Assembly: GCA_937864115.1 (NCBI GenBank)
Contig: CALMII010000017.1
Coordinates: 62,001-126,000 of the forward strand
DNA length: 64,000 nucleotides
Reading direction: 5' to 3'
DNA from: an uncultured Steroidobacter sp.
GTDB lineage: Bacteria; Pseudomonadota; Gammaproteobacteria; Steroidobacterales; Steroidobacteraceae
This document shows, piece after piece, positions 8,771 to 17,022 of this stretch. The position numbers were made by a program, and so were the translations under genes. The notes under the pieces were generated by a model. The model worked only from the letters and a program-made list of their open reading frames with translations, did not search any database and was not told where the DNA came from. Position 1 is the stretch's first letter. Each line of letters begins with the position of its first letter.

Positions 8771-9007
8771 TCAGGATTCCAGCCGGATCAATGCATCCAC
8801 GACCCGCCGCATGCATTCCGCTCCCGTGCCGTTCGATTCAGGGCCGGTCATGCTTTCGTTGGATGCCGTCTGCAGCCGGCGCAGCTGGTCCTTCCACTGC
8901 AGGAGAATCGCGCGCTTCTGTTCGGCGGTGAAATCGCTTGCTGCCTCCAGAGCTTCCGGCGTTCCGAACGTCGCTCCGGGATTCTTCATGGCTTGCTCGA
9001 AATTCAT
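8771..9007 (-). CDS. Small conserved hypothetical protein
   Basis: A 78-aa soluble protein starting MNFEQAMKNPGATFGTP and containing the segment FTAEQKRAILLQWKDQL, a pattern I recall from small uncharacterised proteobacterial proteins. The ATG at 9007 is preferred over one farther upstream because the conserved part begins there. It is predicted to be helical and has no membrane segment. It lies 16 bp upstream of nhaA on the same strand and may be cotranscribed. No function is proposed. Confidence 0.65.
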   Translation of the reverse strand: MNFEQAMKNPGATFGTPEALEAASDFTAEQKRAILLQWKDQLRRLQTASNESMTGPESNGTGAECMRRVVDALIRLES

Positions 9008-9128
9008 CTCTGATTGCTCTTCACGACCGGAAATGCACCGGCCCGACGATGGCAGGATGCAGTCTGTCAACGCCTGAATTCAAGCTTGTCGGAACAGCTC
9101 ATTCGACAGGCCTGCCCCGCCCCGCTTC

Positions 9129-9377
9129 CTACCGATAGTTGTAAAGATACTCGGCCACCATCTCCGCATTTGCAGGCGTCGCCGCCTCGAAACCATAGAA
9201 CCGGCCGTACGTCGGCCTGAGCTGGTCGGTCGCGCGTCGCGCAATCTCGGCATACCACGTCGGCAGCATCCGCTCCTGCACCAGCAGCCAGGCGGCGTGG
9301 TCATCCGTGTGCGCCGCGCGGGAGAAACCATGCAGTTCACGCGCAGGCGTTCGAAGCTGAATGAGCCGCGCGGCCAT
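9129..9377 (-). CDS. Small hypothetical protein
   Basis: An 82-aa protein with no recognised domain. It is rich in Trp, Tyr and Arg, with segments AAWLLVQERMLPTWYAEI and YGRFYGFEAATPANAEM. The ATG at 9377 has an upstream AAGAGA, which is why it is preferred to the GTG at 9398. Codon usage (G/C at third positions) looks like its neighbours. It is separated by about 120 bp from the next minus-strand gene. Confidence 0.5.
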   Translation of the reverse strand: MAARLIQLRTPARELHGFSRAAHTDDHAAWLLVQERMLPTWYAEIARRATDQLRPTYGRFYGFEAATPANAEMVAEYLYNYR

Positions 9378-9560
9378 TCGATCTCTTCGGTCGGTCACGG
9401 CAGCGTGCCCTTCAGATGACGCATCTTGTCGGCGGTCGCACGCGATGTCGAGGATCGTTCCGATACTCTCGCTGGATATTACGACTCAACGACTCTTACA
9501 ACCATACTGGCCCGCCGGCGGTCGCAATCTGACCCCATCGCAATCGAGGCTCAGACACCG

Positions 9561-10139
9561 ATGAACGAAGACCCGATCGACGCCAGCATCATCGATTTGC
9601 GCGTCGCGACACTCCGGCAGTTGTTCAATGAAATGGATCCGTCTCCGCTGCGGGAACGCGACCTGAATCCCAGGACAGAGGAATACATCGTCGGCTGGTG
9701 CCGCGAGCTGCCGCGGAATGCCGCGCTCTGCCTGCACATTCACGTGGATCGTTCGGACGAGGAATCGAGCGATCCGGCAATCATCGGCGAATCGATACGT
9801 CACTTCTTCCGGGGAAGAAGCATTGCCACCCGGCTGCGGCTGCGACGCTTGTTCGCTCACGGGCGGATTGCGCTGGTCATCGGGTTGGGATGCCTTGCCG
9901 TGGCGTTCGGCCTGAGCAGGCTGCTCGAGGACTTCGGCCCGTTCGGCGGATTCTCGGGCATCGTCAAGGAAAGCCTCGTCGTCGGCGGCTGGGTCGCGAT
10001 GTGGCGACCCCTGGAGATCTTTCTCTACGATTGGTGGCCGATCCTCGCCGACGCGCGTTTGTCCGATCGACTCGCCGGAATGTCGGTGCGGATCACTTGC
10101 AAGAATACGGAGGCGACACCACGCGCAACGCACCCGTAA
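9561..10139 (+). CDS. Conserved membrane protein of unknown function
   Basis: A 192-aa protein starting MNEDPIDASIIDLRVATL. The N-terminal half is soluble and contains the conserved-looking DPSPLRERDLNPRTEEYI and WCRELP. Two hydrophobic helices follow (IALVIGLGCLAVAFGLSRL and a second around KESLVVGGWVAMW), then LEIFLYDWWPI. I recall proteins of this pattern as widespread but uncharacterised. The start was set at 9561, where the recognisable part begins. The frame is open further upstream, through an unlikely extension. Confidence 0.7.
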   Translation: MNEDPIDASIIDLRVATLRQLFNEMDPSPLRERDLNPRTEEYIVGWCRELPRNAALCLHIHVDRSDEESSDPAIIGESIRHFFRGRSIATRLRLRRLFAHGRIALVIGLGCLAVAFGLSRLLEDFGPFGGFSGIVKESLVVGGWVAMWRPLEIFLYDWWPILADARLSDRLAGMSVRITCKNTEATPRATHP

Positions 10140-10254
10140 CAACCGGCACCTGTTGCCGCGGCTATTCTTGCTGCCGGCGACACCGAACACCTGCGGAACC
10201 AACCTGACCCACAAAGCATCCGGTTACACGATCACCGGCGTTCTGGAGATAAAC

Positions 10255-11103
10255 ATGTCCCGTATGCCTGCCCTGTTCATCGGCCATGGCAGCCCGATGA
10301 ACACTCTCGAGTTGAACGGCTTCACGCGCGCCTGGCGCGCGCTTGGGGCAACGTTGCCAAGGCCGCGAGCCATTCTCGCGGTGTCAGCGCATTGGTACAT
10401 CGGCGCCACCGCCGTGACGGCGATGGCAAAACCGCGCACGATTCATGACTTCTACGGCTTTCCCAAGCCGCTGTTCGATTTCGAGTACCCGGCGCCTGGC
10501 TCACCCGAGATCGCACAGGAAATCGTCGATGCGGTAAAACCAGGCTGGGTGGGAGCGGACCACGGTGAATGGGGCCTGGATCATGGAACCTGGAGTGTCC
10601 TGGCACACCTGTTCCCCAGGGCGGACGTTCCGGTGATCCAGCTTTCGATCAATGCGTCGAAGCCGTTCGACTATCACTTCGATCTCGGTACGCGCCTGTC
10701 GGCGCTGCGTGATCGAGGCATCCTGGTGCTCTCCAGCGGCAACGTCGTCCACAACCTTCGTCTCATCGATTGGAAACGGCCGACCGAAGGCGCGGACTGG
10801 GCGCATCGGTTCGATGAAGCCGCCGTGGCGCAAATGCACGACGAGCCCGCCGCGATCGCCAAGCTCGGCGAACATCCGGACTTCGCAAGAGCCGTACCGA
10901 CTCCCGAGCATTTCATTCCACTGCTCTATACGGCTGGCCTGGCCGCGGTCGAGGGACGCTGCCAGTCGTTGCTCCGCAGCTATTCGCTCGGCTCGCTCTC
11001 GATGACCTGCTACAACGTGGGTGCGGACCTCGACCTGCCGGGCGAAACCGAGGGCGTTGCCGACCTTCCGGGCGACGTGCCGCCCGACCAGACCAACACC
11101 TGA
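10255..11103 (+). CDS. ygiD: LigB/YgiD-type extradiol dioxygenase (4,5-DOPA dioxygenase family)
   Basis: A 282-aa metal-dependent ring-opening dioxygenase family protein. Likely metal ligands are visible in FIGHGSPMN (near the start), SAHWYIG, LDHGTWSVL and SSGNVVHNL. The ATG at 10255 follows GGAGA (10245-10249), which settles the start against an earlier in-frame one. Members act on catechols such as DOPA; the true substrate here is not deducible. It is followed by a DoxX-family gene and a pirin, a combination often seen in quinone or aromatic stress neighbourhoods. Confidence 0.9.
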   Translation: MSRMPALFIGHGSPMNTLELNGFTRAWRALGATLPRPRAILAVSAHWYIGATAVTAMAKPRTIHDFYGFPKPLFDFEYPAPGSPEIAQEIVDAVKPGWVGADHGEWGLDHGTWSVLAHLFPRADVPVIQLSINASKPFDYHFDLGTRLSALRDRGILVLSSGNVVHNLRLIDWKRPTEGADWAHRFDEAAVAQMHDEPAAIAKLGEHPDFARAVPTPEHFIPLLYTAGLAAVEGRCQSLLRSYSLGSLSMTCYNVGADLDLPGETEGVADLPGDVPPDQTNT

Positions 11104-11268
11104 CGAGTTGCGCATACGCCGGTCGCAATTTCCACCCGCATGGAAAGCCACCGCGGAAGGCGTACATGACTCGCTTGCTCTTCTGCATGAGAGCAGGCAT
11201 TGAACTGGACGATGCCGAGCCCTTCGAGTTCGATTCACCACCGGCTACTGACCTGGGAGCACACAGTC

Positions 11269-11685
11269 ATGTCATACGAGCCAAGTCTCATCGCTGCCGA
11301 ACGAACCGAAGACTACGGGAAACTGATACTGCGACTCGCATTGGGCGGGCTGATTCTCTTTCACGGCGTCGCCAAATTGACGGGTGGGATCGGCTTCATT
11401 GCCGATGTCGTGGCGAAGGCCGGGCTGCCCTCGTTCGTCGCCTATGGCGTCTACGTCGGTGAAGTCGTCGCACCGGTACTCCTGATCGCCGGCTGGTACT
11501 CCCGCATTGCGGCGGCAGTCATTGCGATCAATATGGTGTTCGCCATCGCCCTGGTGCACGTGCCGGAGCTGTTTACGTTGAACGGCAGCGGCGGATGGGC
11601 TCTCGAACTGCAAGGCATGTTCCTGTTCACGGCCGTTGCCGTGGCGCTGCTGGGGCCCGGGAGGTTCAGCATCAACAGACGGTGA
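11269..11685 (+). CDS. DoxX family membrane protein
   Basis: A 138-aa membrane protein with four hydrophobic helices and the DoxX-like features LRLALGGLILFHGVAKL and YGVYVGEVVAPVLLIAGW. It starts MSYEPSLIAAERTEDYGK at the ATG at 11269; GGGAG lies about 12 bp upstream. An in-frame upstream Met lacks support. DoxX proteins are associated with redox complexes, but this member is uncharacterised. It is flanked by the dioxygenase and pirin genes on the same strand. Confidence 0.85.
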   Translation: MSYEPSLIAAERTEDYGKLILRLALGGLILFHGVAKLTGGIGFIADVVAKAGLPSFVAYGVYVGEVVAPVLLIAGWYSRIAAAVIAINMVFAIALVHVPELFTLNGSGGWALELQGMFLFTAVAVALLGPGRFSINRR

Positions 11686-11822
11686 ATCCGCGAACGGGAG
11701 AAGTACCGCGCCGCCACAGTATGGCGCCACTCAGCCGGACGCAGCGCCAGCATCCGAGGCAGACCCGCCGGAGCCGACTGGCGAACCGGGAGCGACGTCA
11801 TGAGCACCAATGGGGGAACGAC

Positions 11823-12722
11823 GTGATCGAACTCGTCATCCAGCAGCGTCGCCGCGATCTCGGCAGCTTCGAGGTGGGCCGCGTACTGCCGTTCGCGAAA
11901 CGCCGCATGGTCGGGCCCTACATCTTCTTCGACCGCATGGGCCCGAAGGATTTCGCACCGGGCCTGCCGCGGGAGGCGGACATTCGACCGCATCCGCACA
12001 TCGGACTGTCGACCATCACCTATCTGTTCGACGGCGAGATCATGCATCGCGACAGCGTCGGCTCGGCGCAGGCGATTCATCCGGGCGAGGTCAACTGGAT
12101 GACCGCCGGCCGCGGCATCACCCACTCCGAACGCTTCGAGCGCCTGCGCAAAGAAGGCGGACCGCTCGACGGCGTGCAGGCGTGGGTGGCATTGCCCGAC
12201 GAACGCGAGGAGATCGATCCGGGCTTCTGGCACTACGCGAGCGAATCGCTGCCGGTGTTCGACAGCGATGGCGCGGCCGGGCGCCTGATCGCGGGACGGC
12301 TGGCCGGCGTGACGTCGCCGGTGCAGATCGACTCGCCGCAGTTCTACGTGCACTGGAAACTGCGTGCCGGTGCGCGCGTATCGCTGCCGGCGGAGTATTC
12401 CGAGCGCGCGGTCTACGTCGCCGGCGGCGAGGTGGAACTGGAAGGCCAGCGCATCGAGCCCGGCGCCATGGCGGTGCTCACGCCCGGCAAGGCCGCCACG
12501 ATCTCTGCACTCGGTGACGCCGTGGTCATGGCGCTCGGCGGCGAACCGGTGGGGCCGCGCTACATCGACTGGAACTTCGTGTCGTCGTCGAAGGAACGCA
12601 TCGATCAGGCGCGCGATGACTGGCAGGCCGGACGCATGAAGCTGCCCGACCTCGACCACGACGAATTCATTCCTCTGCCGCCGAAGATCGGCGAGGTCAG
12701 CGAACCCGAGCCTGGGTCATGA
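11823..12722 (+). CDS. Pirin family protein (bicupin)
   Basis: A 299-aa cupin protein starting [20 protein letters not shown] from a GTG at 11823, with GGGGGA just upstream. The N-terminal pirin cupin carries its metal-site histidines in [17 protein letters not shown] and a later [26 protein letters not shown] series, the classic pirin signature. The C-terminal cupin is present too. Pirins can act as quercetin dioxygenases or regulators, and the substrate is unclear. The stop is immediately followed by a cytochrome c remnant. Confidence 0.9.
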   Translation: [299 protein letters not shown]

Positions 12723-12923
12723 GTGCTGGTGATACTCGATGGCATCCACCGTGTGTCGAAAGGCGACGAGCTCCGCATGCCAGGCTTCGCCGGCGAACTG
12801 TCCGACCGGCAGATCGCCACATTGGGCAACTATCTGACTCGCAGCTTCGGCAATAGCGCCGCCACGGTCAGCGCGAACCAGGTGAAGGAACTGCGGCTGC
12901 GCCCGGCCTCCGTTGGTTCTTAG
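12723..12923 (+). pseudogene. C-terminal fragment of a c-type cytochrome
   Basis: A 66-codon open frame reading LVILDGIHRVSKGDELRMPG and then FAGELSDRQIATLGNYLT. This is the usual C-terminal end of cytochrome c subunits of alcohol or aldehyde dehydrogenases, with the axial Met in the MPGF motif. No CXXCH heme-attachment motif is present, because the N-terminal two thirds is missing and the pirin gene abuts directly. It is interpreted as a truncated remnant at the left edge of the rearranged region. Confidence 0.65.
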
Positions 12924-12962
12924 TGTCCAGATGAGTGGATGCTTCGACGACCTTGGAGAAGG

Positions 12963-12976
12963 ACGGGGGTGTCAAG
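12963..12976 (+). repeat. 14-bp element GGGGGTGTCAAGTT, left copy
   Basis: GGGGGTGTCAAGTT is preceded by GAAGGACG. An inverted copy lies at 32045-32058, where AAGGACAGGATGG precedes it on the minus strand. The two copies bracket the accessory region in opposite orientation. The right copy is joined to a GC-rich hairpin of REP type; the left one has lost that part. A short match could be chance, but its position at both island edges is notable. Confidence 0.4.
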
Positions 12977-13078
12977 TTGGCGGAGTCGCTTGCTGCCTTG
13001 AAGGCGCTTCAAGACGCATCGCGAGCGACATCAAGGGATGCCTCAAGCGTATCGCCGACATACACGCGTCCAGCGCGC

Positions 13079-13681
13079 TCAGCTGCATATGAACCCCAGC
13101 AGATCCCCGTTCACCCGTTCCGCATTGATCGTGCACAGGCCGTGGCCGAGACCCGGATAGATCTTGAGCGTCCCTTTTCTCAGCAGCTTTGCCGATAGCG
13201 GTGCGGAGTCTGCGATCGGCACGATCTGATCGTCGTCGCCGTGCATGACCAGTGTCGGCACGTCGATCTGCTGCAAATCGTTGGTGAAGTCCGTTTCCGA
13301 AAACGCCTTGATGCAGTCGTACTGCGGCTTGATGCCGCCCATCATTCCCTGCCGCCACCAGTTGTCGATCACGCCGTCGAGCATCTTCGCGCCCGGACGA
13401 TTGAAGCCGTAGAAGGGACCGGCAGGAACGTCGCGATAGAACTGCGCGCGATTGGCGATCAGCGCCGCGCGAAAACCGTCGAAGACCTCCAGCGGCAGGC
13501 CGCCCGGATTCTTCTCCGACTTCGCCATCACCGGCGGCACCGCACCGATCAGCACGGCCTTCGCCACGCGGCCGCCGGCGCCGTACCGGGCAACATACCG
13601 GGCCACCTCGCCGCCGCCGGTCGAATGGCCGATGTGGATTGCGTCCTTCAGATCCAGATGCGCCGCGACGTCCGCCGTCGC
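13079..13681 (-). pseudogene. Alpha/beta hydrolase (chloroperoxidase-like), N-terminus missing
   Basis: About 200 residues matching the C-terminal two thirds of non-heme chloroperoxidase/arylesterase-type hydrolases. They include [20 protein letters not shown] with the nucleophile Ser, [10 protein letters not shown] with the Asp and [10 protein letters not shown] with the His. The normal first 85-90 residues, including the oxyanion HGW motif, are replaced by sequence antisense to a response regulator. A continuous frame runs on to 13951 but is a chimera. The breakpoint is near 13670-13685, shared with the regulator fragment, so this is a rearrangement remnant. Confidence 0.85.
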
Positions 13682-13927
13682 CGGATTCCTCCCGAGATCG
13701 CCGTGGGGATCACCCAGTACGCCGGCGAACATGCCCTGACGGAACGCGAGACGGACGTGCTGCGACAGATCGCCGACGGCCGCTCGAACAAGCAGATCGC
13801 CCGCTTCCTCGACCTCGCCGAGGAAACCGTCAAGACGCATGTGAAGAACATTCTCGCCAAGCTGCGCGCCGACGATCGTACTCACGCGGTAACCATCGCG
13901 GTCAGGCGCGGGATCATCGAGTTGTGA
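13676..13927 (+). pseudogene. C-terminal HTH of a NarL/FixJ-type response regulator
   Basis: The plus strand encodes [20 protein letters not shown], then [20 protein letters not shown] and [14 protein letters not shown], ending RRGIIEL at 13927. This is the linker and LuxR-type HTH of a NarL-family response regulator. The receiver domain is absent: upstream of about 13676 the frame continues only as sequence antisense to the hydrolase. Coding quality is good up to the junction, which suggests a recent truncation. Confidence 0.85.
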
Positions 13928-13964
13928 ACGTGCATCCCGTCGCGGAGACACGTGAGCGCCTTGT

Positions 13965-14777
13965 TCAGCCCGCCGAGCGAATACCTACTCCAGCAAACCG
14001 GCGATATGCGCGCGCGAGCACACCGATGTGGGTGCTCGATCGGACGTCAAACGGTTCATCCGTCAGACGAACCACCCACGCATCTGCTGGTGTTTGCTCC
14101 GCCAGACGCAACCACTCGCCGTCACGCTCAGCATCTGGAAAGTCCAGGAATTTGCACGTCGCTGCAGACCAGTAGTTGACCCAGTGCAACTGGTCCGGCT
14201 GAGCGGAGTCGAACCGCGCGCCGCCGGTCGCGACCGGGCGTAGTGAGGGCAGGACTTCGCCAGTCTGTTCGAGAGCAGCAATCACAGGTGCCGCGCTTAT
14301 GTTCGCCACTCCAGATCGCGCCAGATTTGCGTATGCGTAGAGTGCGTTAGCACTGAATAAGGGAGTGAAACCACCGGCGTACACGCCCGCCGCATCACCG
14401 CAGACTTGAAGCAGCCGTGCACGCTCCTCCCAAGACGACGCAGGCGTAAAAACTTGAAAATCGAAAGCTAGACGCGCTCTATCATTAAGAACTCCACGAA
14501 TCGATATCGACGCCTTGCGATCGAGCGAATTTCGAATCAGCAGATCTCGGAAAGGCGTCCTCGCGACAGCATCTAGGTGTGATCGTCGATCTTTCAGTCG
14601 TACGACTTTGCGGCCCACCAGCCCATGGATCAATGGCTGCTGCGACGGAAACTCGACCTCGAGCGCTGCGCACAATCCATCGAGGCCTGAGGCCCATTGC
14701 TCTGGCTGCGTAGTGATCGAGAAATTCAGGACGCAGTCCTCGCGCAAACTTTCTCGCATGGGATCCATCGAATTCAT
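13965..14777 (-). CDS. DUF5953-like protein, candidate immunity protein
   Basis: A 270-aa soluble protein. Its C-terminal third ([44 protein letters not shown]) resembles, from memory, the DUF5953 family that in myxobacteria often sits beside nuclease-like DUF6310 proteins. The start at 14777 ([11 protein letters not shown]) is fixed by AGGAGG 7 bp upstream. That Shine-Dalgarno region lies in a tandemly duplicated 15-mer. It is the last gene of the array, and no intact partner toxin lies directly upstream, only degenerate sequence. The immunity role is inferred. Confidence 0.6.
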   Translation of the reverse strand: MNSMDPMRESLREDCVLNFSITTQPEQWASGLDGLCAALEVEFPSQQPLIHGLVGRKVVRLKDRRSHLDAVARTPFRDLLIRNSLDRKASISIRGVLNDRARLAFDFQVFTPASSWEERARLLQVCGDAAGVYAGGFTPLFSANALYAYANLARSGVANISAAPVIAALEQTGEVLPSLRPVATGGARFDSAQPDQLHWVNYWSAATCKFLDFPDAERDGEWLRLAEQTPADAWVVRLTDEPFDVRSSTHIGVLARAYRRFAGVGIRSAG

Positions 14778-14805
14778 TGACCTGCCTCCTATTGACCTGC
14801 CTCCT
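14776..14805 (-). repeat. Tandem 15-bp duplication containing the ribosome binding site
   Basis: ATTGACCTGCCTCCT is repeated twice head to tail (14776-14790 and 14791-14805). On the coding (minus) strand each unit reads AGGAGGCAGGTCAAT, so the gene starting at 14777 has two consecutive AGGAGG sites. The proximal one is at ideal spacing and the distal one 15 bp further. Such a duplication could tune translation initiation. Confidence 0.75.
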
Positions 14806-14817
14806 CGAGCCAAGGAC

Positions 14818-14961
14818 TCAACTGAACCGCCGATAGAGATACACCAGAAGTATCAGTATGCAGACCAGAATGCCTTCGATGATCAATCCCTTTCCCGCCA
14901 GCGTCAGTCCGGGATGATTCCTGTCGACGCGTCTTTCCCGGTTCTTGCTTCTGCTTTTCAT
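14818..14961 (-). CDS. Possible 47-aa single-span membrane peptide
   Basis: A short frame from ATG 14961: a basic N-terminus (MKSRSKNRERRVDR), then a hydrophobic helix (LIIEGILVCILILLVYLY) ending RRFS. It lies 40 bp upstream of the DUF5953-like gene. No strong ribosome binding site is seen. It may be a small membrane or toxin-like peptide, or the surviving tail of a larger protein in this decayed stretch. Confidence 0.35.
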   Translation of the reverse strand: MKSRSKNRERRVDRNHPGLTLAGKGLIIEGILVCILILLVYLYRRFS

Positions 14962-15510
14962 GTGCCGCCGGCGTACTTCACGTCGAGACGCCCCCTATAG
15001 GAGCTGATGGTGAAACATTGTCAGGCCGGCCATCAGATACGCGACTGAGATATCCGCCTCTGCAATGAGCCTCGTGCGACCACTCACGAACTTCAGCGCG
15101 TATCTCGCACAGGTAGCCGAGCGAGAGCATTACAACACCGAGCAAGATCGCACCTTCATCGTAGTAGGCTACCGCCCCACGAAATCCAATGCGTGGACTG
15201 CCAAGCGTGATTGCCCGCCGACTGATGCCTCGCGCAACTGTTCCGGATTTTCGCTCGGATCTGCTTGCAGGGGGGGCTGCTCGGCAGATTGTCCGGATCG
15301 AAGTCCTGCTGAACTCACCCGAGGCGCGCATTGTCGAGACAGTCGAAGGCGACCCGCGCATTCTGAGTCGCAATGGCATCGCTGGTGGCATCCACCAGCG
15401 CGTCGATGCCCTGCTCGAGCGCAGTCTACTCGGCCTGTAACTTCGCCACCCATCTGCGCGTGACGCTCGCGGATGCCCTGCGACACACGCTTGCATCCAC
15501 CTCCTTCACC
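14962..15510 (-). other. Degenerate coding remnants, no intact gene
   Basis: No complete gene is seen. The minus strand keeps GC3-biased coding-like stretches: one reads RRWVAKLQAE, stop, TALEQGIDALVDATSDAIA, as if a CAG Gln codon had become TAG. A second, in another frame, has a hydrophobic segment (GAILLGVVMLSLGYLCEI). Frames switch repeatedly. It is best read as one or two decayed genes between the toroid fragment at 15.5 kb and the last immunity-like gene. Confidence 0.45.
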
Positions 15511-15774
15511 TCAGGCATTCGCATCTCGTCGTCGTTGCTTGCTCCGTTCATTGCTCGCTCTCTTAATGAATACCAGGAGCGTATTGTCCGCGTCCTTGCG
15601 AGGAGCGAAAGTACTCTGAACATCGGAGACCAAACCATCTGCAACAGCGATGGAACCGTCAGGCTGTTGCTGTGCAATGAGCCAGTCGGGGCTGGCAACC
15701 GCAGTCACACACAACGATACGTGCAGGCAGATCGCAACAACTGCTGCCACCATCCTTGTTACGTTCAAGCCCAA
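15511..15774 (-). pseudogene. Solitary N-terminal fragment of the toroid protein (copy 3)
   Basis: An 87-codon frame: a signal peptide (MGLNVTRMVAAVVAICLHVS to about VTAVAS), then PDWLIAQQQPDGSIAVADG. This matches the mature start of the 2535-aa protein (ADWLLSQQQADGSVASATD). Similarity stops after about 50 residues (DVQSTF), and the rest is unrelated, so only the secretion signal and first toroid helix remain. It follows immunity-like gene 1 and is interpreted as the stump of another toxin gene copy. Confidence 0.7.
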
Positions 15775-15848
15775 TCTCCCTCAATGCGGCGGTCACGGTC
15801 TCGAGAGTGCGTGTAACTCAACCTTGGTGCGGAAATTCTGCTCCTGGG

Positions 15849-16440
15849 TCACGGCGCGCGAAGGCCAACCGACAGTAATCCACAGTCGCGCTCGACAGCT
15901 GTCCGAAGCGCCGTTGGCCAAGCGTCGAGGATCTGCGCCACTTCACTCTCGCAAGGGTAATGATCGAGGCGATACAGCTGCGCACCCCGTCTTACAATCG
16001 CGTCGCGATTCTCTCCACTAATCACATTCTCAAGCTGACCGAGAAACTCCGGCACCTCTCCTGGGGAGAGCAATACATTGCCAAGATGACCTGGCAATTT
16101 ACCGGCCACCGCCTTACCGACGCCGTAATAGAGGATTGAGACAGGCGTCACCCTTGACGTACTCGTCAGGCTGATAACCGTCCCAGCTGTGAGTTCCAGC
16201 TCAGGCGCGTCTCCAAGCGTGATGCCCTGCCAAAATTCCCTCACTGATTCCAGATTGAAAGTCCTTTGGAACTCATCAAGCACTACCGACTCCGCCGTGT
16301 CTTCAACTTCTGACCAGCGTTCAAAGACTTCCTTACTGCACAGTGCTCGCTGTCGATATGGCTCGATCGAACATCGGCCTCATGCGCAACACCTGCGTAG
16401 GCGTAACAGCCGCATGCAACCACCAATGATTTGCACTCAT
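15849..16440 (-). pseudogene. Immunity-like gene 1, frameshifted
   Basis: Reading starts at ATG 16440 (MSANHWWLHAAVTPTQ through FDRAISTASTVQ) and meets TAA at 16335-16333. Dropping one T (GTG CAG T AAG GAA) restores a frame reading KEVFERWSEVEDTAES and then VVLDEFQRTFNLESVREFWQ, open to 15849. The joined product would be about 197 aa and acidic. It lies 27 bp after toxin cassette 1, the position expected of a cognate immunity gene. No family is recognised. Downstream translation could restart at the GTG at 16283. Sequencing error is possible. Confidence 0.6.
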
Positions 16441-16467
16441 GTGAATCGAGTCTCTCTGACTGAAGAG

Positions 16468-17022
16468 CTACTGCAAACAGCGAGGTTCCGCTCCCAGCGT
16501 CGTAGGGACGCTGCCGAATCCGAGTCGCACCAAGGCATCGTAGTGACCCTGATCGGCAACAACGCATCTGAATGGACGCTTGCATTGCCGAGCGACAGCC
16601 GCTGACGGGACTCCCCCTGCAAAGTCGTCTGCTGTGATCGCTTGCTGAACGAACGGTGGCTGAACACTGTATCGATTCGCCTTGACCTCCCACAAGGAAC
16701 CATCCGCAGACATGCCATCGAATCGCTTGCTCTGTCCGAATGGTGTCGTCACCAGTACACCGCATTCTGGATACACGTCCGACACGAAATCTGCGCAAGT
16801 GTTATGAACGGGATCTCCGCCGAGATGAGGGGCAGACCGGCTCATACTTGCACTCGCAACTCTCCTGATTTGGATTGTCCTCACAGCTTTCGTTGCAATC
16901 CTCTTCGTCGGGGTTGGGCTAGGCAACGCAGTGGGCAATGGAAACAACGACTCGGCGGCGGCACCACCCTCCGCGGCCAACAGCGCGAGTTCAATCACCG
17001 CCATGTGATACGTGAACAACAC
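16468..17022 (-). CDS. Solitary nuclease-like toxin cassette (REase-like, E-x-K)
   Basis: A 184-codon frame from GTG 17022 (alternative ATG 17004). It has a hydrophobic Ala-rich start (IELALLAAEGGAAAES), a Pro-rich linker, then a domain HNTCADFVSDVYPE...KRFDGMSADGSLWEVKANRYS...ARQCKRPFRCVVADQGHYDALV. The D-...-L-W-E-V-K pattern fits the restriction-endonuclease fold active site and resembles, from memory, DUF6310. There is no signal peptide or scaffold, so this is a silent or donor C-terminal cassette or a truncated gene. The frame overlaps the end of the preceding immunity-like gene by 32 bp. Confidence 0.65.
   Translation of the reverse strand: MLFTYHMAVIELALLAAEGGAAAESLFPLPTALPSPTPTKRIATKAVRTIQIRRVASASMSRSAPHLGGDPVHNTCADFVSDVYPECGVLVTTPFGQSKRFDGMSADGSLWEVKANRYSVQPPFVQQAITADDFAGGVPSAAVARQCKRPFRCVVADQGHYDALVRLGFGSVPTTLGAEPRCLQ

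Noticed and set aside
12981..13001. Small dyad CTTGAAG-GCG-CTTCAAG as terminator or operator
   Set aside because: Short, no T-run and no gene start at a suitable distance; probably chance in a gene-free scar.
13079..13951. 290-aa minus-strand protein taken as an intact hydrolase
   Set aside because: Its first 90 residues are antisense to a response regulator HTH; only the C-terminal part is hydrolase.
15065..15463. Plus-strand gene of 132 codons in the decayed zone
   Set aside because: No recognisable features; codon-position bias favours the minus strand in the overlapping part.
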